This document shows, piece by piece, positions 53,546 through 63,053 of a stretch of DNA of 64,000 nucleotides; the first letter of the stretch is position 1, and every line of letters begins with the position of its first letter. Origin of the DNA: Methylobacillus caricis (GTDB taxonomy: Bacteria; Pseudomonadota; Gammaproteobacteria; Burkholderiales; Methylophilaceae); NCBI RefSeq assembly GCF_020532705.1, contig NZ_JAJAVD010000001.1, forward strand, positions 434,001 to 498,000. Reading direction: 5' to 3'. Under the pieces are notes generated by a model. The model searched no databases. It worked only from the letters and a program-made list of their open reading frames with translations, and was not told the DNA's origin. A program made the translations under genes and the position numbers.

Positions 53546-54502
53546 ATGAGCAAGGCATTACCCCTGGGAGAGCTGCAAGCATCCTCTGACTTGTTGCAGA
53601 ACCTGATTGCTTGCGCGCAATCCTTGGCGCCAGTTACCATTGCGGTGGTGCACCCGTGCGATGCGGTCAGCCTCTCATCTGCGCTGGAAGCGGCCAGGCT
53701 CGGGTTGATCAAGCCTGTGCTAGTGGCGCCGCGCGGCCGGATTGAGTCAGTGGCGGCAACAGAAAAGCTCGACATCAGCGGCATACCTATCATTGATGTG
53801 CCTCACAGCCATGCCGCTGCCGCACGGGCCGCGGAACTGGCGGCACAGGGCGAAGTCCAGGCAATCATGAAGGGCAGCCTGCATACCGATGAACTGATGT
53901 CTGCCATATTGCCTTCCAGCGCCAACCTGCGTACCAAGCGTCGGGTCAGCCACTGCTTCCTGATGCAGGTCCCTACCTACCCGCGCCCTTTCATTATCAC
54001 CGATGCTGCCATCAATATTGCCCCGGACTTGATGGCCAAGGCTGATATCGTGCGCAATGCCATAGAGCTGGCACAGGTGCTGGGCGTGGTGCAGCCCAAG
54101 GTGGCGTTGCTGGCAGCCGTGGAGACAGTCTCACCGCATATGCAGGCCACGCTGGACGCGGCAGTACTCTGCAAAATGGCGGACCGAGGCCAGATCGAGG
54201 GCGGCTTGCTGGATGGTCCGCTGGCATTTGATAACGCGATTTCAGCGGAGGCCGCCAATATCAAGGGCATCAAGTCTGCGGTGGCGGGGCTGGCTGATAT
54301 TCTGGTGGCGCCTGACCTGGAGAGCGCCAATATGCTGGCCAAGCAGCTCGAATACCTGGGCAATGCCAGCAGTGCGGGCATCGTGCTGGGCGCCAAGGTG
54401 CCGGTGGTGCTCACCAGCCGCGCCGATCCCCAGGCCAGCCGCCTGGCCTCTTGTGCTGTGGCCGTGATCCTGGCCGACCATTACCGAGAAAGTCCGCCGT
54501 GA
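53546..54502 (+). CDS. pta: Phosphate acetyl/butyryltransferase
   Basis: A 318-residue PTA_PTB-family enzyme exchanging CoA and phosphate on acyl groups. Features: AIMKGSLHTDELMSAIL, VSHCFLMQVPTYPRPFIITDAAINIAP in pieces, and LADILVAPDLESANMLAKQLEYL near the end. Substrate (acetyl or butyryl) is not certain from sequence, but its stop overlaps an acetate kinase gene, favouring acetyl-CoA/acetyl phosphate. It is the short form lacking the N-terminal DRTGG domains of E. coli Pta. Confidence 0.9.
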   Translation: MSKALPLGELQASSDLLQNLIACAQSLAPVTIAVVHPCDAVSLSSALEAARLGLIKPVLVAPRGRIESVAATEKLDISGIPIIDVPHSHAAAARAAELAAQGEVQAIMKGSLHTDELMSAILPSSANLRTKRRVSHCFLMQVPTYPRPFIITDAAINIAPDLMAKADIVRNAIELAQVLGVVQPKVALLAAVETVSPHMQATLDAAVLCKMADRGQIEGGLLDGPLAFDNAISAEAANIKGIKSAVAGLADILVAPDLESANMLAKQLEYLGNASSAGIVLGAKVPVVLTSRADPQASRLASCAVAVILADHYRESPP

Positions 54503-55692
54503 GCAAGCTGATACTGGTGCTTAACTGCGGCTCCTCCAGCATCAAGTTCGGCTTGTTCGATGTCAGCATTGAGCCAGTGCCTCGCAAGCCGCTATGGAAC
54601 GGCAAGGTCGACAGTATACTCGGCCCCAGCCCGACCTATGGCGATAGCCACACTCCACCTGCCGCAATTGATCTGGGACGGGAGCATCCTTATGCCACGG
54701 CACTGGACCATATTGCCAGCAGGACCAGTCAGGAAGTACAGGGCCATCAACTGCTGGCGGTCGCCCATCGCGTCGTGCATGGCGGCAGCAAGTATTTTCA
54801 TCCGGTGCTGGTAGATGCTGAAGTCTTGCGTGACCTGCGTAGTTATATCCCTCTGGCACCATTGCACCAGCCGTTTGCATTGGAGGCGGTCGAGCGGCTC
54901 CTGGATTCCCATCCGCATCTGCCGCAGGTGGCTTGCGTCGATACCGCATTTCACCACACGCTGCCTGAGGTGGAGCAGGTGTTGCCCTTGCCTTACAGCG
55001 TTTTTGAACGCGGCATACGCCGTTACGGTTTCCATGGGTTGTCCTATGAGTATATGACGGTGGCGCTGCAGGAGTGCTTTGGCGAGCTTGCGCGCGGGCG
55101 CATCATCGTTGCCCACCTTGGCAGCGGTGCCAGCCTCTGTGGTATGCAGGATTTGCGGAGCGTTGCCACAACAATGGGGTTTTCCGCGCTGGATGGGCTG
55201 ATGATGGGCACGCGCTGTGGGGCGCTGGATCCGGGCGTATTGCTGCATATGATGGAAGTGGAACACCTGACGCCTGCCCAGGTGGGCCGGATGCTCTATC
55301 ACGAATCCGGCTTGCTCGGCGTTTCAGGAATAGCTTCCGATCCACGTATCTTGTTGCAGCAAGAGGAAAAAGAGCCGCGTGCCAGGCTGGCCCTCGCGCT
55401 TTATATACGCCGCATAGTCCGTGAGATAGGGGCCATGGTTGCCGCCCTGGGCGGGCTGGATATGCTGGTATTTACTGCCGGCATAGGCGAGCATAATGCT
55501 GACATACGGGAGCGCATCTGCCGGGATTTGGCCTTCCTCGGCCTGCAGGTGGATATGGCCGCCAATCGAGGGGACGCCATGGTGATATCAGCCGCGGAAA
55601 GCTGCGTAACCGTTGTCGTTGTACTGACCAATGAGGAGTGGATGGCGGCACGGCATGCGCAGGCGGTCATTAATGCCCATGATTCCCGGTGA
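54499..55692 (+). CDS. ackA: Acetate kinase
   Basis: A 397-residue enzyme interconverting acetyl phosphate and acetate with ATP/ADP. Signature 1 is LVLNCGSSSIKFGLFD and signature 2 GFHGLSYEYM; RVVHGG (HRVVHGGSKYF) and GIGEHNADIRERIC complete the site. The start is GTG 54499, overlapping the phosphotransacetylase stop by 4 bp. The function in an obligate methylotroph could be energy recovery from acetyl phosphate, e.g. from phosphoketolase; that is inference. Confidence 0.95.
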   Translation: MSKLILVLNCGSSSIKFGLFDVSIEPVPRKPLWNGKVDSILGPSPTYGDSHTPPAAIDLGREHPYATALDHIASRTSQEVQGHQLLAVAHRVVHGGSKYFHPVLVDAEVLRDLRSYIPLAPLHQPFALEAVERLLDSHPHLPQVACVDTAFHHTLPEVEQVLPLPYSVFERGIRRYGFHGLSYEYMTVALQECFGELARGRIIVAHLGSGASLCGMQDLRSVATTMGFSALDGLMMGTRCGALDPGVLLHMMEVEHLTPAQVGRMLYHESGLLGVSGIASDPRILLQQEEKEPRARLALALYIRRIVREIGAMVAALGGLDMLVFTAGIGEHNADIRERICRDLAFLGLQVDMAANRGDAMVISAAESCVTVVVVLTNEEWMAARHAQAVINAHDSR

Positions 55693-55871
55693 GTCATATG
55701 TAACCGGTTTTTTTTGGATATTACGCTTTGCGGATGCCGCTACCGGGATTCAGTTTTCACTAAAGAGCTTTGGGCGCCTAAATCCCGCTGTGTTATATCT
55801 GATCATTAATGAGCTGCCTTTGGGATGGGGTTCCGTGATGACATCGCTGGTGACCGATGGCGATTGTCATA

Positions 55872-57350
55872 TCAAGGCGTGGTGTGGGCCGCAGCCTTGA
55901 AAGCTTTTTTCAGGCGGATTACCCCTTCTGAAATTTCATCAAGGTTTAAATTGCCAAAGCCCAGCCTGAAAGCTGCCAGGTTTTGTTTTGTTGAGGCAAA
56001 GTTGTCCGCTGGCAGCAAGTCAATCCTTTCCATGGCGGCGTGATCGAGCAGGCTCTCCATCCTGGTTCCGTCTTTCAGCAATACCCAGAACGCCAATCCG
56101 CCAACCGGCATCTTGAAATCGACATGCCCGGCAAGGTGTTGATTGATCAAACCCTCCAGGCTGGCCCGGCGTTCGGAGTAGATTTTGAATGTTTTGCGGA
56201 TATGGTGCCTGAGCTCCCCGGTATTGATCAGTTCGGAAACCGTTTGTTCAGTGACGGAGTTGCCTTGCCTGTCTATCAGGAGGATTTCCTGGCTGCAGCG
56301 TTCTATAAAGGCACTTGATGCCACGAGGTAGCCTACCCTTAAAGCAGGCGCCAGGACCTTCGAAAGGGAGCCGACGTAGATCACGCGATGTTGTTTGTCA
56401 TTGCTGGCGAGCGGGAGGATTGGGTGGTTGGTGAAGTGAAACTCATGGTCGTAGTCATCCTCAATGATATGGAAATCATATTTTTCAGCCAGCATCAGAA
56501 GCGTCAGCCGGCGTTCCGCAGTCATGGTGACCGTGGTTGGGAACTGGTGGTGGGGGGTCACATAAATAGCACGAACGGCAGTCTTCTTGCATATCTCCTC
56601 GAGCTCATCGACCCGCAGGCCAGACTCATCCAGGCCAACGGTCAGGATATTGGCGCCGCAGGACTTGAAGGCATCGCGTGCTGGCGGGTAAGTCAGCTTC
56701 TCCACTACTACATTATCCCCAGGCTTCACCAATACCTTGGCAGCAAGGAATATTCCCATCTGGCTGCCCCTGACGATACAGATATTGTCCGTCGTCACAT
56801 ATAGCCCCCGTTCCATATTGAGCATTTCCGAGATGGAGTTTCTCAAGGCATAAATCCCTTTTGGGTCGCCGTAAGCCAGGCAGTTGTTCTTGGCTGAGTG
56901 GAGCAGGCTGTGGCGAAAAGCACGCGCGATAATATTGCCTGGAATCAATCGCGTATCAGGCATGCCGTCGCTGAAATAAATGACATCTTCCTTTTGTGTC
57001 GCGAACCTGGGCGCATCCAGCGCTGATGATCCAGCCAATGCTTTTCTGGACGCGGAGATATGGTGACTGATGGAGGAGGAAGGCAGGTTGGGGGAAACAA
57101 AGGTCTGGCTCCGCATTGCAGATGACAGCCAGCCCTGCGCAATCAGTTCTTCATAAGCCATGATGACAGTTTTCCGGTTAACCGCCAGATCAGCGGCCAA
57201 CTGACGGGTACTGGGCATGGGCGACGACGGTGCCAGCCTGCCCGCCTGGATTTCCTCAATAATCTTCTGAACGATCTGCATGAATACTGGCAGCCTGGAC
57301 CCTGGGGCCAGTTCAAACTTGAAGTCCCACAGCCTGGCACGTTTCATCAT
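55872..57350 (-). CDS. MocR/PdxR-family regulator (GntR helix-turn-helix plus aminotransferase-like domain)
   Basis: A 492-residue protein: N-terminal GntR winged helix (MPSTRQLAADLAVNRKTVIM) and a type-I aminotransferase-like domain that binds PLP through the lysine in YVGSLSKVLAPALRVGYL. ATG 57350 follows GAGGAAAAC. MocR proteins control vitamin B6, GABA, taurine or other amine genes. This one is divergent from mxa operon 2 across a 230-bp AT-rich region, and could regulate it, which would be unusual. Confidence 0.92.
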   Translation of the reverse strand: MMKRARLWDFKFELAPGSRLPVFMQIVQKIIEEIQAGRLAPSSPMPSTRQLAADLAVNRKTVIMAYEELIAQGWLSSAMRSQTFVSPNLPSSSISHHISASRKALAGSSALDAPRFATQKEDVIYFSDGMPDTRLIPGNIIARAFRHSLLHSAKNNCLAYGDPKGIYALRNSISEMLNMERGLYVTTDNICIVRGSQMGIFLAAKVLVKPGDNVVVEKLTYPPARDAFKSCGANILTVGLDESGLRVDELEEICKKTAVRAIYVTPHHQFPTTVTMTAERRLTLLMLAEKYDFHIIEDDYDHEFHFTNHPILPLASNDKQHRVIYVGSLSKVLAPALRVGYLVASSAFIERCSQEILLIDRQGNSVTEQTVSELINTGELRHHIRKTFKIYSERRASLEGLINQHLAGHVDFKMPVGGLAFWVLLKDGTRMESLLDHAAMERIDLLPADNFASTKQNLAAFRLGFGNLNLDEISEGVIRLKKAFKAAAHTTP

Positions 57351-57580
57351 GTTTTCCTCAATACGGTATGCGCGGTTTTCCAAGGAGGGTCATTGGAAAT
57401 GTTAATGACTTAACCCATGAAAAGTTCATTCTGGACCATGCATTATAAATTTTCTGGCACTTATGTATACCAGTAACAAATTATTACAATTGGTAACACT
57501 TAATATAATAATTTGAAAATCATTTTAAAAACATGAAGTTAATTTAAATCATGCCGCAATGAAGGCGAGTGAGGAGAAGT
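57351..57580. promoter_or_regulatory. AT-rich divergent region between MocR gene and mxa operon 2
   Basis: No gene. It contains TATACCAGTAAC (about 57466-57477) and AATTGGTAAC (about 57489-57498), sharing GTAAC at a spacing of about two helical turns. ATACCA also occurs in the GabR (MocR family) operator. The region must hold the promoters of both genes. The site assignment is tentative. Confidence 0.35.
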
Positions 57581-58618
57581 ATGAACACGGTTTCCAATGA
57601 CATAGAACTGGCCGACTGGCGCACCAAGGCCCTGAAACTAGAAGCTGAAATTGAAAAGGTGATCGTCGGGCAGACAAGGGCCATCCGCTTGATGACCACG
57701 GCGATTTTTGCTCGTGGCCATGTGCTGCTTGAAGGCGGGGTGGGCGTGGGTAAAACCACATTACTGCAATCGATTGCACGCGGCATTGGCGGCGCTTACG
57801 AGCGTATTGAGGGCACCGTGGATCTGATGCCCAATGATATTGTTTACCACACGTACCTCAACTCCGAAGGGCGTCCGCAAATTGATGAGGGTCCCTTGCT
57901 GAGAGCCGGTGAAAACCTGTCCGTATTTTTCTTCAACGAAATCAATCGTGCACGGCCCCAGGTCCATGCCCTGATGTTGCGCGTGATGGCGGAAAAGCAT
58001 GTGCAGGCTTTCAAGAAGGATTACCGATTGCCGCATATGGTGGTGTTTGCCGACCGCAACCAGGTTGAGAAAAACGAAACATTTGAAATTCCATCCGCAG
58101 CACGGGACAGGTTCATGATGGAAATCCCGATCAATATCCCGGCCAGCCGCGAGCACAGGAAATCGCTGATTTTCGACACCAGGTTCCAGCATGCGGAAGC
58201 CCTGACACAGCAGGTTGAAGACCATATTTTGCAGTTTGACCAGTTGAACCAGTTCTCCGATACGATACAACGCCATATCCAGTCCAGTCCGGTGATGGAA
58301 GAGTATGCGCTGGATCTGTGGGAAGCCACGCAGGATCCGGCCAAGTTCGGTGTCAGCCTTGAGGGTGTGGAAATCGGGCGGCTGGTCCAGAGCGGGGCGA
58401 GTCCACGTGGCATGGGCATGCTGATGAAGGCGGCGCGGGTGAATGCGTGGCTGAATGGACGTGACAATTTGCTGCCGGAAGATATACATGCCGTATTCCA
58501 CGAGATCATTGCCCATCGACTGGTATTCAATCCCATGTACGACTCCAAGCGTACCGCGCTGGCGCGTGAGTTGACGGCACAGATCATCAACACGGTTGTG
58601 GTTCCTGGCAAGCACTGA
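57581..58618 (+). CDS. mxaR: MoxR-family AAA+ ATPase, MxaR-like (operon 2)
   Basis: A 345-residue paralogue of 4418-5455, clearly similar from end to end (for example GGVGVGKTTLLQS, PQIDEGPLLRAGE, DRNQVEKNETFEIPSAARDR). It has the same Asn for Asp change in Walker B (FFFNEINR). ATG 57581 follows GAGGAGAA. First gene of the second R-S-A-C-K-L operon. A longer frame from 57569 adds four residues without better support. Confidence 0.85.
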   Translation: MNTVSNDIELADWRTKALKLEAEIEKVIVGQTRAIRLMTTAIFARGHVLLEGGVGVGKTTLLQSIARGIGGAYERIEGTVDLMPNDIVYHTYLNSEGRPQIDEGPLLRAGENLSVFFFNEINRARPQVHALMLRVMAEKHVQAFKKDYRLPHMVVFADRNQVEKNETFEIPSAARDRFMMEIPINIPASREHRKSLIFDTRFQHAEALTQQVEDHILQFDQLNQFSDTIQRHIQSSPVMEEYALDLWEATQDPAKFGVSLEGVEIGRLVQSGASPRGMGMLMKAARVNAWLNGRDNLLPEDIHAVFHEIIAHRLVFNPMYDSKRTALARELTAQIINTVVVPGKH

Positions 58619-58626
58619 GCAACACC

Positions 58627-59490
58627 ATGATTGCGATACCGGAAAAATCATTCATCTACAGTATTCCGTGGAAGTCGGACAACATGCATCTGGGCGATCA
58701 TCCCGGCGCACAACGCGGCCTGGGATTTGAGTACCGCGGAAATGTGTCGCTGATAGACCATCCTGATGCCAGGCGTATGGATCTTAGCCGGAGCCTGCGC
58801 GACCCCTTTGAGCAGATCCAGGTCAGGCTGTTCAACCAGGAGAGCCCGACCCCGGTTTATATCCTGTGCGATATGTCCAGTTCCATGCAGTTCAAGGGAC
58901 AAGTCCGCAAGCTGGACCAGGCAGTCAGTATCGCCGCGTCAATCGGCAGTGCCGTGGCCCATGCCGGAGACGTATTCAGCTTGATTGGCTATCACGAAGA
59001 GGTGCTTGAAGACACCCTGCTGCCGCTGGGCAATCGCGTCAATGAACTGCTGGCGCGGTTATGCCTGATTTCTGAATATCGGGATATGGGACGTAATGGC
59101 AATGGAATATTGCAAGTGCCTCAATACCTTGGACAGAAAAAAAGCCTGGTGTTCTGGCTGTCGGATTTTCATATGCCGTTCAAGCACATAGAACTTGCCC
59201 TGACGGCCATGTCTGCCCACCAGGTGGTTCCAGTGGTGATCTGGGATGATCATGAAGTCAGGAAGTTACCCAGGCTGGGGTTCAGCAACATGATCGACCC
59301 TGAGTCCGGCGTGAGCCGCATGATGTTTTTTACCTCCTCGCTGAGGCGGCGGATTGAAGGTATTTATGCAGATCGCCGGCAAGTGCTGCAACAGCTGTTT
59401 CTCAAGTTTGATAGTCCGGCACTCTATATTTCCGACGATTACCACCCTGACCTGATGACCCATTACTTTGAGCAATACCTTACCCTATGA
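58627..59490 (+). CDS. mxaS: DUF58 protein, MxaS-like (operon 2)
   Basis: A 287-residue paralogue of the DUF58 protein at 5460, same length. The metal-binding triad is D-M-S-S-S (CDMSSSMQFKG), near residue 82. It starts 8 bp after mxaR and overlaps mxaA by 4 bp. Differences from copy 1 concentrate in the middle (for example LCLISEYRDMGRNG). Confidence 0.82.
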   Translation: MIAIPEKSFIYSIPWKSDNMHLGDHPGAQRGLGFEYRGNVSLIDHPDARRMDLSRSLRDPFEQIQVRLFNQESPTPVYILCDMSSSMQFKGQVRKLDQAVSIAASIGSAVAHAGDVFSLIGYHEEVLEDTLLPLGNRVNELLARLCLISEYRDMGRNGNGILQVPQYLGQKKSLVFWLSDFHMPFKHIELALTAMSAHQVVPVVIWDDHEVRKLPRLGFSNMIDPESGVSRMMFFTSSLRRRIEGIYADRRQVLQQLFLKFDSPALYISDDYHPDLMTHYFEQYLTL

Positions 59491-60398
59491 AAAACATGAT
59501 TCGATTGATTGGCTGTTTGATGGCTATGTTGGGCTACCTTCCTGCAGCATCGGCTGCAGGTACGCAACCTGGCCTGATCATCACCAACCCTTCCAAGAGC
59601 TATGGCGTACAGATTGGCGATGTGCTGTCGCGCAAGATAGAGCTGGACTTGCCGGCTGGCAGCACCATTCCTAAAGGCGGCCTGCCGCTAAAAGGCAGCA
59701 AGGCTGATGGCATTGAGCTGGTGGATGTCGCGATCAGCGAAAGCACCAACGGAGACGGGCGGCACTATAGCGTGCGGCTTGATTATCAGGTGTTTGCAAG
59801 CAGTGCCAAGCCAGTGGTGATGCTCCTGCCACAATCCGGCATCAAGGTGGCAGCCAAGGATGGACAGGAGACGGTGCTGGCCATCCCTCAGTGGCCATTC
59901 TGGTTTTCTCCCATGGTGGTCAGCAGTTCCGGCAAGGCAGGTATCAACATGCAGGCCCAGTTCAGACCACCGGCAATTGAACTGGGGAGGCTGCATTTCT
60001 GGCTGGGTGCATTTGCATTCTTGATCGCGGTTGGATCATTGGGCTTGCTTTACATCAACGCCGACAAGAAATGGTTGCCGTTCATGGGCGGCGCATTTGC
60101 GGATGCCCACAGAAAAATCAAGCGCCTGAAGGCAACTCCAGGATCGACCAAAGAAGCTTTTTATCATATGCATGCCGCCTTCAATCACTGGTACGGCGGC
60201 AATTGCTTCGCCCAGGATATCGATACCTTTGTGCAGCAGAATCCACGCTTTGGTAAATCCAGGGAGGATATCGCCCGGTTTTTTGAAAGCTCGAATGATC
60301 ACCTGTTCTTTGGACATATCAAGGATGCATCCGAAATCATCAGGGAGCTGAAACTGCTCAGCAAGAAATTCCGCAATTGTGAGCGAGGTGTGGCGTGA
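59487..60398 (+). CDS. mxaA: MxaA-like periplasmic/membrane protein (operon 2)
   Basis: A 303-residue protein with a signal peptide (to about residue 24, ASA-A), a periplasmic domain, one membrane helix (about 172-190) followed by NADKKWLPFMGGAF, a motif also present in copy 1 (NADKRWLPFMGGEF). This cytoplasmic motif appears strongly conserved. The C-terminal CERGVA matches CERRVA in copy 1. ATG overlaps the mxaS stop. Presumed role in Ca insertion into methanol dehydrogenase. Confidence 0.8.
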   Translation: MKNMIRLIGCLMAMLGYLPAASAAGTQPGLIITNPSKSYGVQIGDVLSRKIELDLPAGSTIPKGGLPLKGSKADGIELVDVAISESTNGDGRHYSVRLDYQVFASSAKPVVMLLPQSGIKVAAKDGQETVLAIPQWPFWFSPMVVSSSGKAGINMQAQFRPPAIELGRLHFWLGAFAFLIAVGSLGLLYINADKKWLPFMGGAFADAHRKIKRLKATPGSTKEAFYHMHAAFNHWYGGNCFAQDIDTFVQQNPRFGKSREDIARFFESSNDHLFFGHIKDASEIIRELKLLSKKFRNCERGVA

Positions 60399-61375
60399 GT
60401 TTTCAATATCCTTGGCTATTGATACTGTTGCCGGTCTGTTTCATGCCGTTCTGGCTAAAAAGCCGCCAGGGGCGGTTGTACTCATGGGTGACGATTCTGC
60501 CTGAGGACAGGTTGTCCAGGCTGATGGATAACGGGCTGAAAGGCTTGATGACCCTGTTGCTGCTGGCGGTATTGCTGGCACTTGCGCACCCGTATGGCCC
60601 GGAGAAGGTCGTGCAGCGGATTGGCAAGGGTGCGCAGACGGTTATGGTGATTGACCGCAGTGTCAGCATGGATCATCCGTTTGCGGGCGATGTGACTTCT
60701 GGCAGCGCTGCGGAAATCAAGTCCACTGCTGCACGCCGGCTGATCACCAAGTTCATTGACTCCAGGCCTGATGACATGATGGGGGTGGTGGGATTCTCCA
60801 ATTCTGCACTGTATGGCATCAAGATCACCAACAACAGGGATGCCATTCATGCGGCGATCAATGCGGCCACCAGTCCCTCCATCAACCAGACCAATATAGG
60901 TTCTGGCCTGACCAAGGCAGTGACCCTGTTTGACAGCATTGAAAGTACTGGCTCGCGCGCCATCATCCTGTTGTCTGATGGCGCAGGAAAATTGAGCCCC
61001 AGGGTGAAGGCTACCTTGCAAGCCACCTTGAAGAAAAACAACCTGGCGTTGTACTGGATTGTCTTAAGGCAGCCTGATGATGTGAGTATTTTCTCAAAGA
61101 ATGTCTACGAGGAGGACAGGGTGCCGACCGCCGTGGCACTGGACCGGTACTTCCAGTCCCTGAACATCAAATACCATGCGTACGAGGCGGATAACCCTGC
61201 CACCCTGCAGTCTGCCATCCAGGATATAGGCAGCCGCGAAAACAAGACTATCCAGTATCCCATCACCATCCCTGGCCGGAACTTTTCAAAAGACTTTGCT
61301 TTTTTAGCGTTGATATTGGGGGCATTGGTGCTGATGTTCAAAAACCTGAGGATTTATTCATGGAAAAACACGTAA
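60395..61375 (+). CDS. mxaC: vWA-domain membrane protein, MxaC-like (operon 2)
   Basis: A 326-residue vWA protein, same length as copy 1, with the MIDAS start DRSVSMDHPFAGD identical to copy 1. Two N-terminal helices and one C-terminal helix. Overlaps mxaA by 4 bp and mxaK by 16 bp, exactly as in operon 1, showing that the whole operon architecture was duplicated or inherited together. Confidence 0.84.
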   Translation: MSFQYPWLLILLPVCFMPFWLKSRQGRLYSWVTILPEDRLSRLMDNGLKGLMTLLLLAVLLALAHPYGPEKVVQRIGKGAQTVMVIDRSVSMDHPFAGDVTSGSAAEIKSTAARRLITKFIDSRPDDMMGVVGFSNSALYGIKITNNRDAIHAAINAATSPSINQTNIGSGLTKAVTLFDSIESTGSRAIILLSDGAGKLSPRVKATLQATLKKNNLALYWIVLRQPDDVSIFSKNVYEEDRVPTAVALDRYFQSLNIKYHAYEADNPATLQSAIQDIGSRENKTIQYPITIPGRNFSKDFAFLALILGALVLMFKNLRIYSWKNT

Positions 61376-61911
61376 CGATCAAGAATGCAGTGGCTGGATT
61401 GATCCTGCTCATAGGTTTGGTGGGGGCATCAGTCATGGCCTATAAAATCAAGATTGCCGAGAAAGTGAACCAGGCCCTGCTGACCGGCGAGGAGATTACT
61501 GATGAGAATTATGCCTTTCAGCGGAAATTTGCCGAGGCTTATTTCCAGGGCGTTTCAAAAAACTATAAACATGCGGTACAGAACTACAGCCAGTTGCTTG
61601 AGGCTGCGGAGAAGAAAGGCAACGTCAGCAGTGAGGTACGCTCCAGGATTTACTTCAACATCGGCAACAATCTGTTCCGTTCAGGCCTGATACGCATGGT
61701 GAACCCTGATGGATCCTTGCAGGATGATGCCAAGTACGCCTATGCCCAGGCCATGGTGGCATATGAACAGGCACTCAGGTTGGCGCCGGGCCTGTCCCAT
61801 GCCAAATTCAACCTGAGCCTGTTGCATGCAGTCATTCCGCACAATATGCAAATCAGCAAGCGTGAGCAGTCCGGGATGGAGTTGAGTAACCTGCCGATCG
61901 GGTTGCCATGA
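61360..61911 (+). CDS. mxaK: TPR-like membrane protein, MxaK-like (operon 2)
   Basis: A 183-residue protein with N-terminal membrane helix (about 8-27) and TPR-like helices (YFNIGNNLFRSGLIR; AYEQALRLAPG). Five residues longer than copy 1, with the extra length in the middle. Ends with the conserved MELSNLPIGLP. Overlaps mxaL by 4 bp. Confidence 0.8.
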   Translation: MEKHVTIKNAVAGLILLIGLVGASVMAYKIKIAEKVNQALLTGEEITDENYAFQRKFAEAYFQGVSKNYKHAVQNYSQLLEAAEKKGNVSSEVRSRIYFNIGNNLFRSGLIRMVNPDGSLQDDAKYAYAQAMVAYEQALRLAPGLSHAKFNLSLLHAVIPHNMQISKREQSGMELSNLPIGLP

Positions 61912-62879
61912 AGTACCCTGTTCACAAGGCCTTGGACTGGGCCAGAAGCCACTATGAAACCTTGCTGATTGGGCTGGCAATGTTGCTGCTGGCTGCCTCA
62001 TTGGTGAAGCCTCAAGTAATGCTCAAGCAGGAGGTGCATAACTTCCTGTTGCTGGCGGACGTATCCCAGAGCATGAATGCCCAGGACCTGAAACTGAAAA
62101 ACAAGACGGTCAGCCGCATGGAGTATACCCAGCACCTGATGAAACGCATCGTGGAAACATCCTCGTGCGGTACTTATATCAGCCTGGGGGCGTATTCCGC
62201 TGAAAATGTGGCCTTGCTGTTCATGCCGCTGGAGGTCTGTGCCAATTATGACGAGATCATGGACTCTATTTCCCAGCTGGAGTGGAGAATGGCGTGGAGC
62301 GGGAACAGCCGCATTACCTTCGGCGTCAAGGCGGCAGAAGAAGTATTGGACTATCTGGACACCCCCGCCAAGATGCTGTTTTTTACCGATGGGGACGAGG
62401 CGCCGAAAGCCAATGGCATCAACAAGCTTGATTTGAGTGATGTGCGCATTGGAAAGCGCGTAATGTTTGTCGGCATTGGCGGTAAAGAAGCTGTGCCCAT
62501 TCCTCGCTACAACGCCAACAACAAGTGGGTAGGTTATTGGGGGATAGACTCCAAGGAGGAAGGCGGCGGCGGTGGCAACTATGCAGATGCCAGCAAGGAT
62601 GACCCGGACCCCGTTGTCGCTTCTGCTGAATATGACCGTTATTTGTCCAGCCTGGATGCTGAGCATTTGCAGGAAGTTGCCAGGGAAATTGACGGCCAGT
62701 ATATCGAAGGCAGTGACAGCGACGAGTTCCTGGCGTTTGTACAGAAGCAGAAACCTGCGGCCAGGATACTGTCCATTTATTCACTGACCTGGATTTATTA
62801 CGGCCTGGCATTCCTGTGCATACTCGGGATATACCTGCCCAATTTTTGGCGCACAGGGGGTCGGCTCAAAATCAGTTGA
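61908..62879 (+). CDS. mxaL: vWA-domain membrane protein, MxaL-like (operon 2)
   Basis: A 323-residue vWA protein with MIDAS start DVSQSMNAQD, FFTDGDEAPK, N-terminal and C-terminal membrane helices. It has a five-glycine insert (EEGGGGGNY) where copy 1 has AGAVGVTYN. Last gene of operon 2, followed after 70 bp by a terminator at 62950-62983. Confidence 0.82.
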   Translation: MKYPVHKALDWARSHYETLLIGLAMLLLAASLVKPQVMLKQEVHNFLLLADVSQSMNAQDLKLKNKTVSRMEYTQHLMKRIVETSSCGTYISLGAYSAENVALLFMPLEVCANYDEIMDSISQLEWRMAWSGNSRITFGVKAAEEVLDYLDTPAKMLFFTDGDEAPKANGINKLDLSDVRIGKRVMFVGIGGKEAVPIPRYNANNKWVGYWGIDSKEEGGGGGNYADASKDDPDPVVASAEYDRYLSSLDAEHLQEVAREIDGQYIEGSDSDEFLAFVQKQKPAARILSIYSLTWIYYGLAFLCILGIYLPNFWRTGGRLKIS

Positions 62880-62949
62880 GCGATAATAACAGCGGCGCAC
62901 CATGCCGCTTGAGTGCTTGATGTGCTGACAGCCAACATGCACTATCTTG

Positions 62950-62983
62950 AGCAAACCTCAGTGAAACGGGGTTTGCTTTTTTT
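62950..62983 (+). terminator. Terminator after mxa operon 2
   Basis: AGCAAACC (62950-62957), a 12-base loop, GGTTTGCT (62970-62977) and a T-run. Operon 1 lacks such a clear terminator. Confidence 0.88.
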
Positions 62984-63053
62984 ATGCGGTTTTCCAGAAA
63001 TACGGCTGGGGAAGATTAGCGACGCCTGAATTATCATCTTGCCAGAATTGCAA

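Noticed and set aside
54592-55302. 236-codon minus-strand frame
   Set aside because: Antisense to acetate kinase, which has all signature motifs.
57455-57475. Possible sigma-54 promoter before mxa operon 2 (TGGCACTTATG)
   Set aside because: The -24-like TGGCAC is present, but ten bases after GG the sequence is TA instead of GC.
57761-58651. 296-codon minus-strand frame
   Set aside because: Antisense to the MxaR-like gene of operon 2; a similar shadow exists in operon 1.
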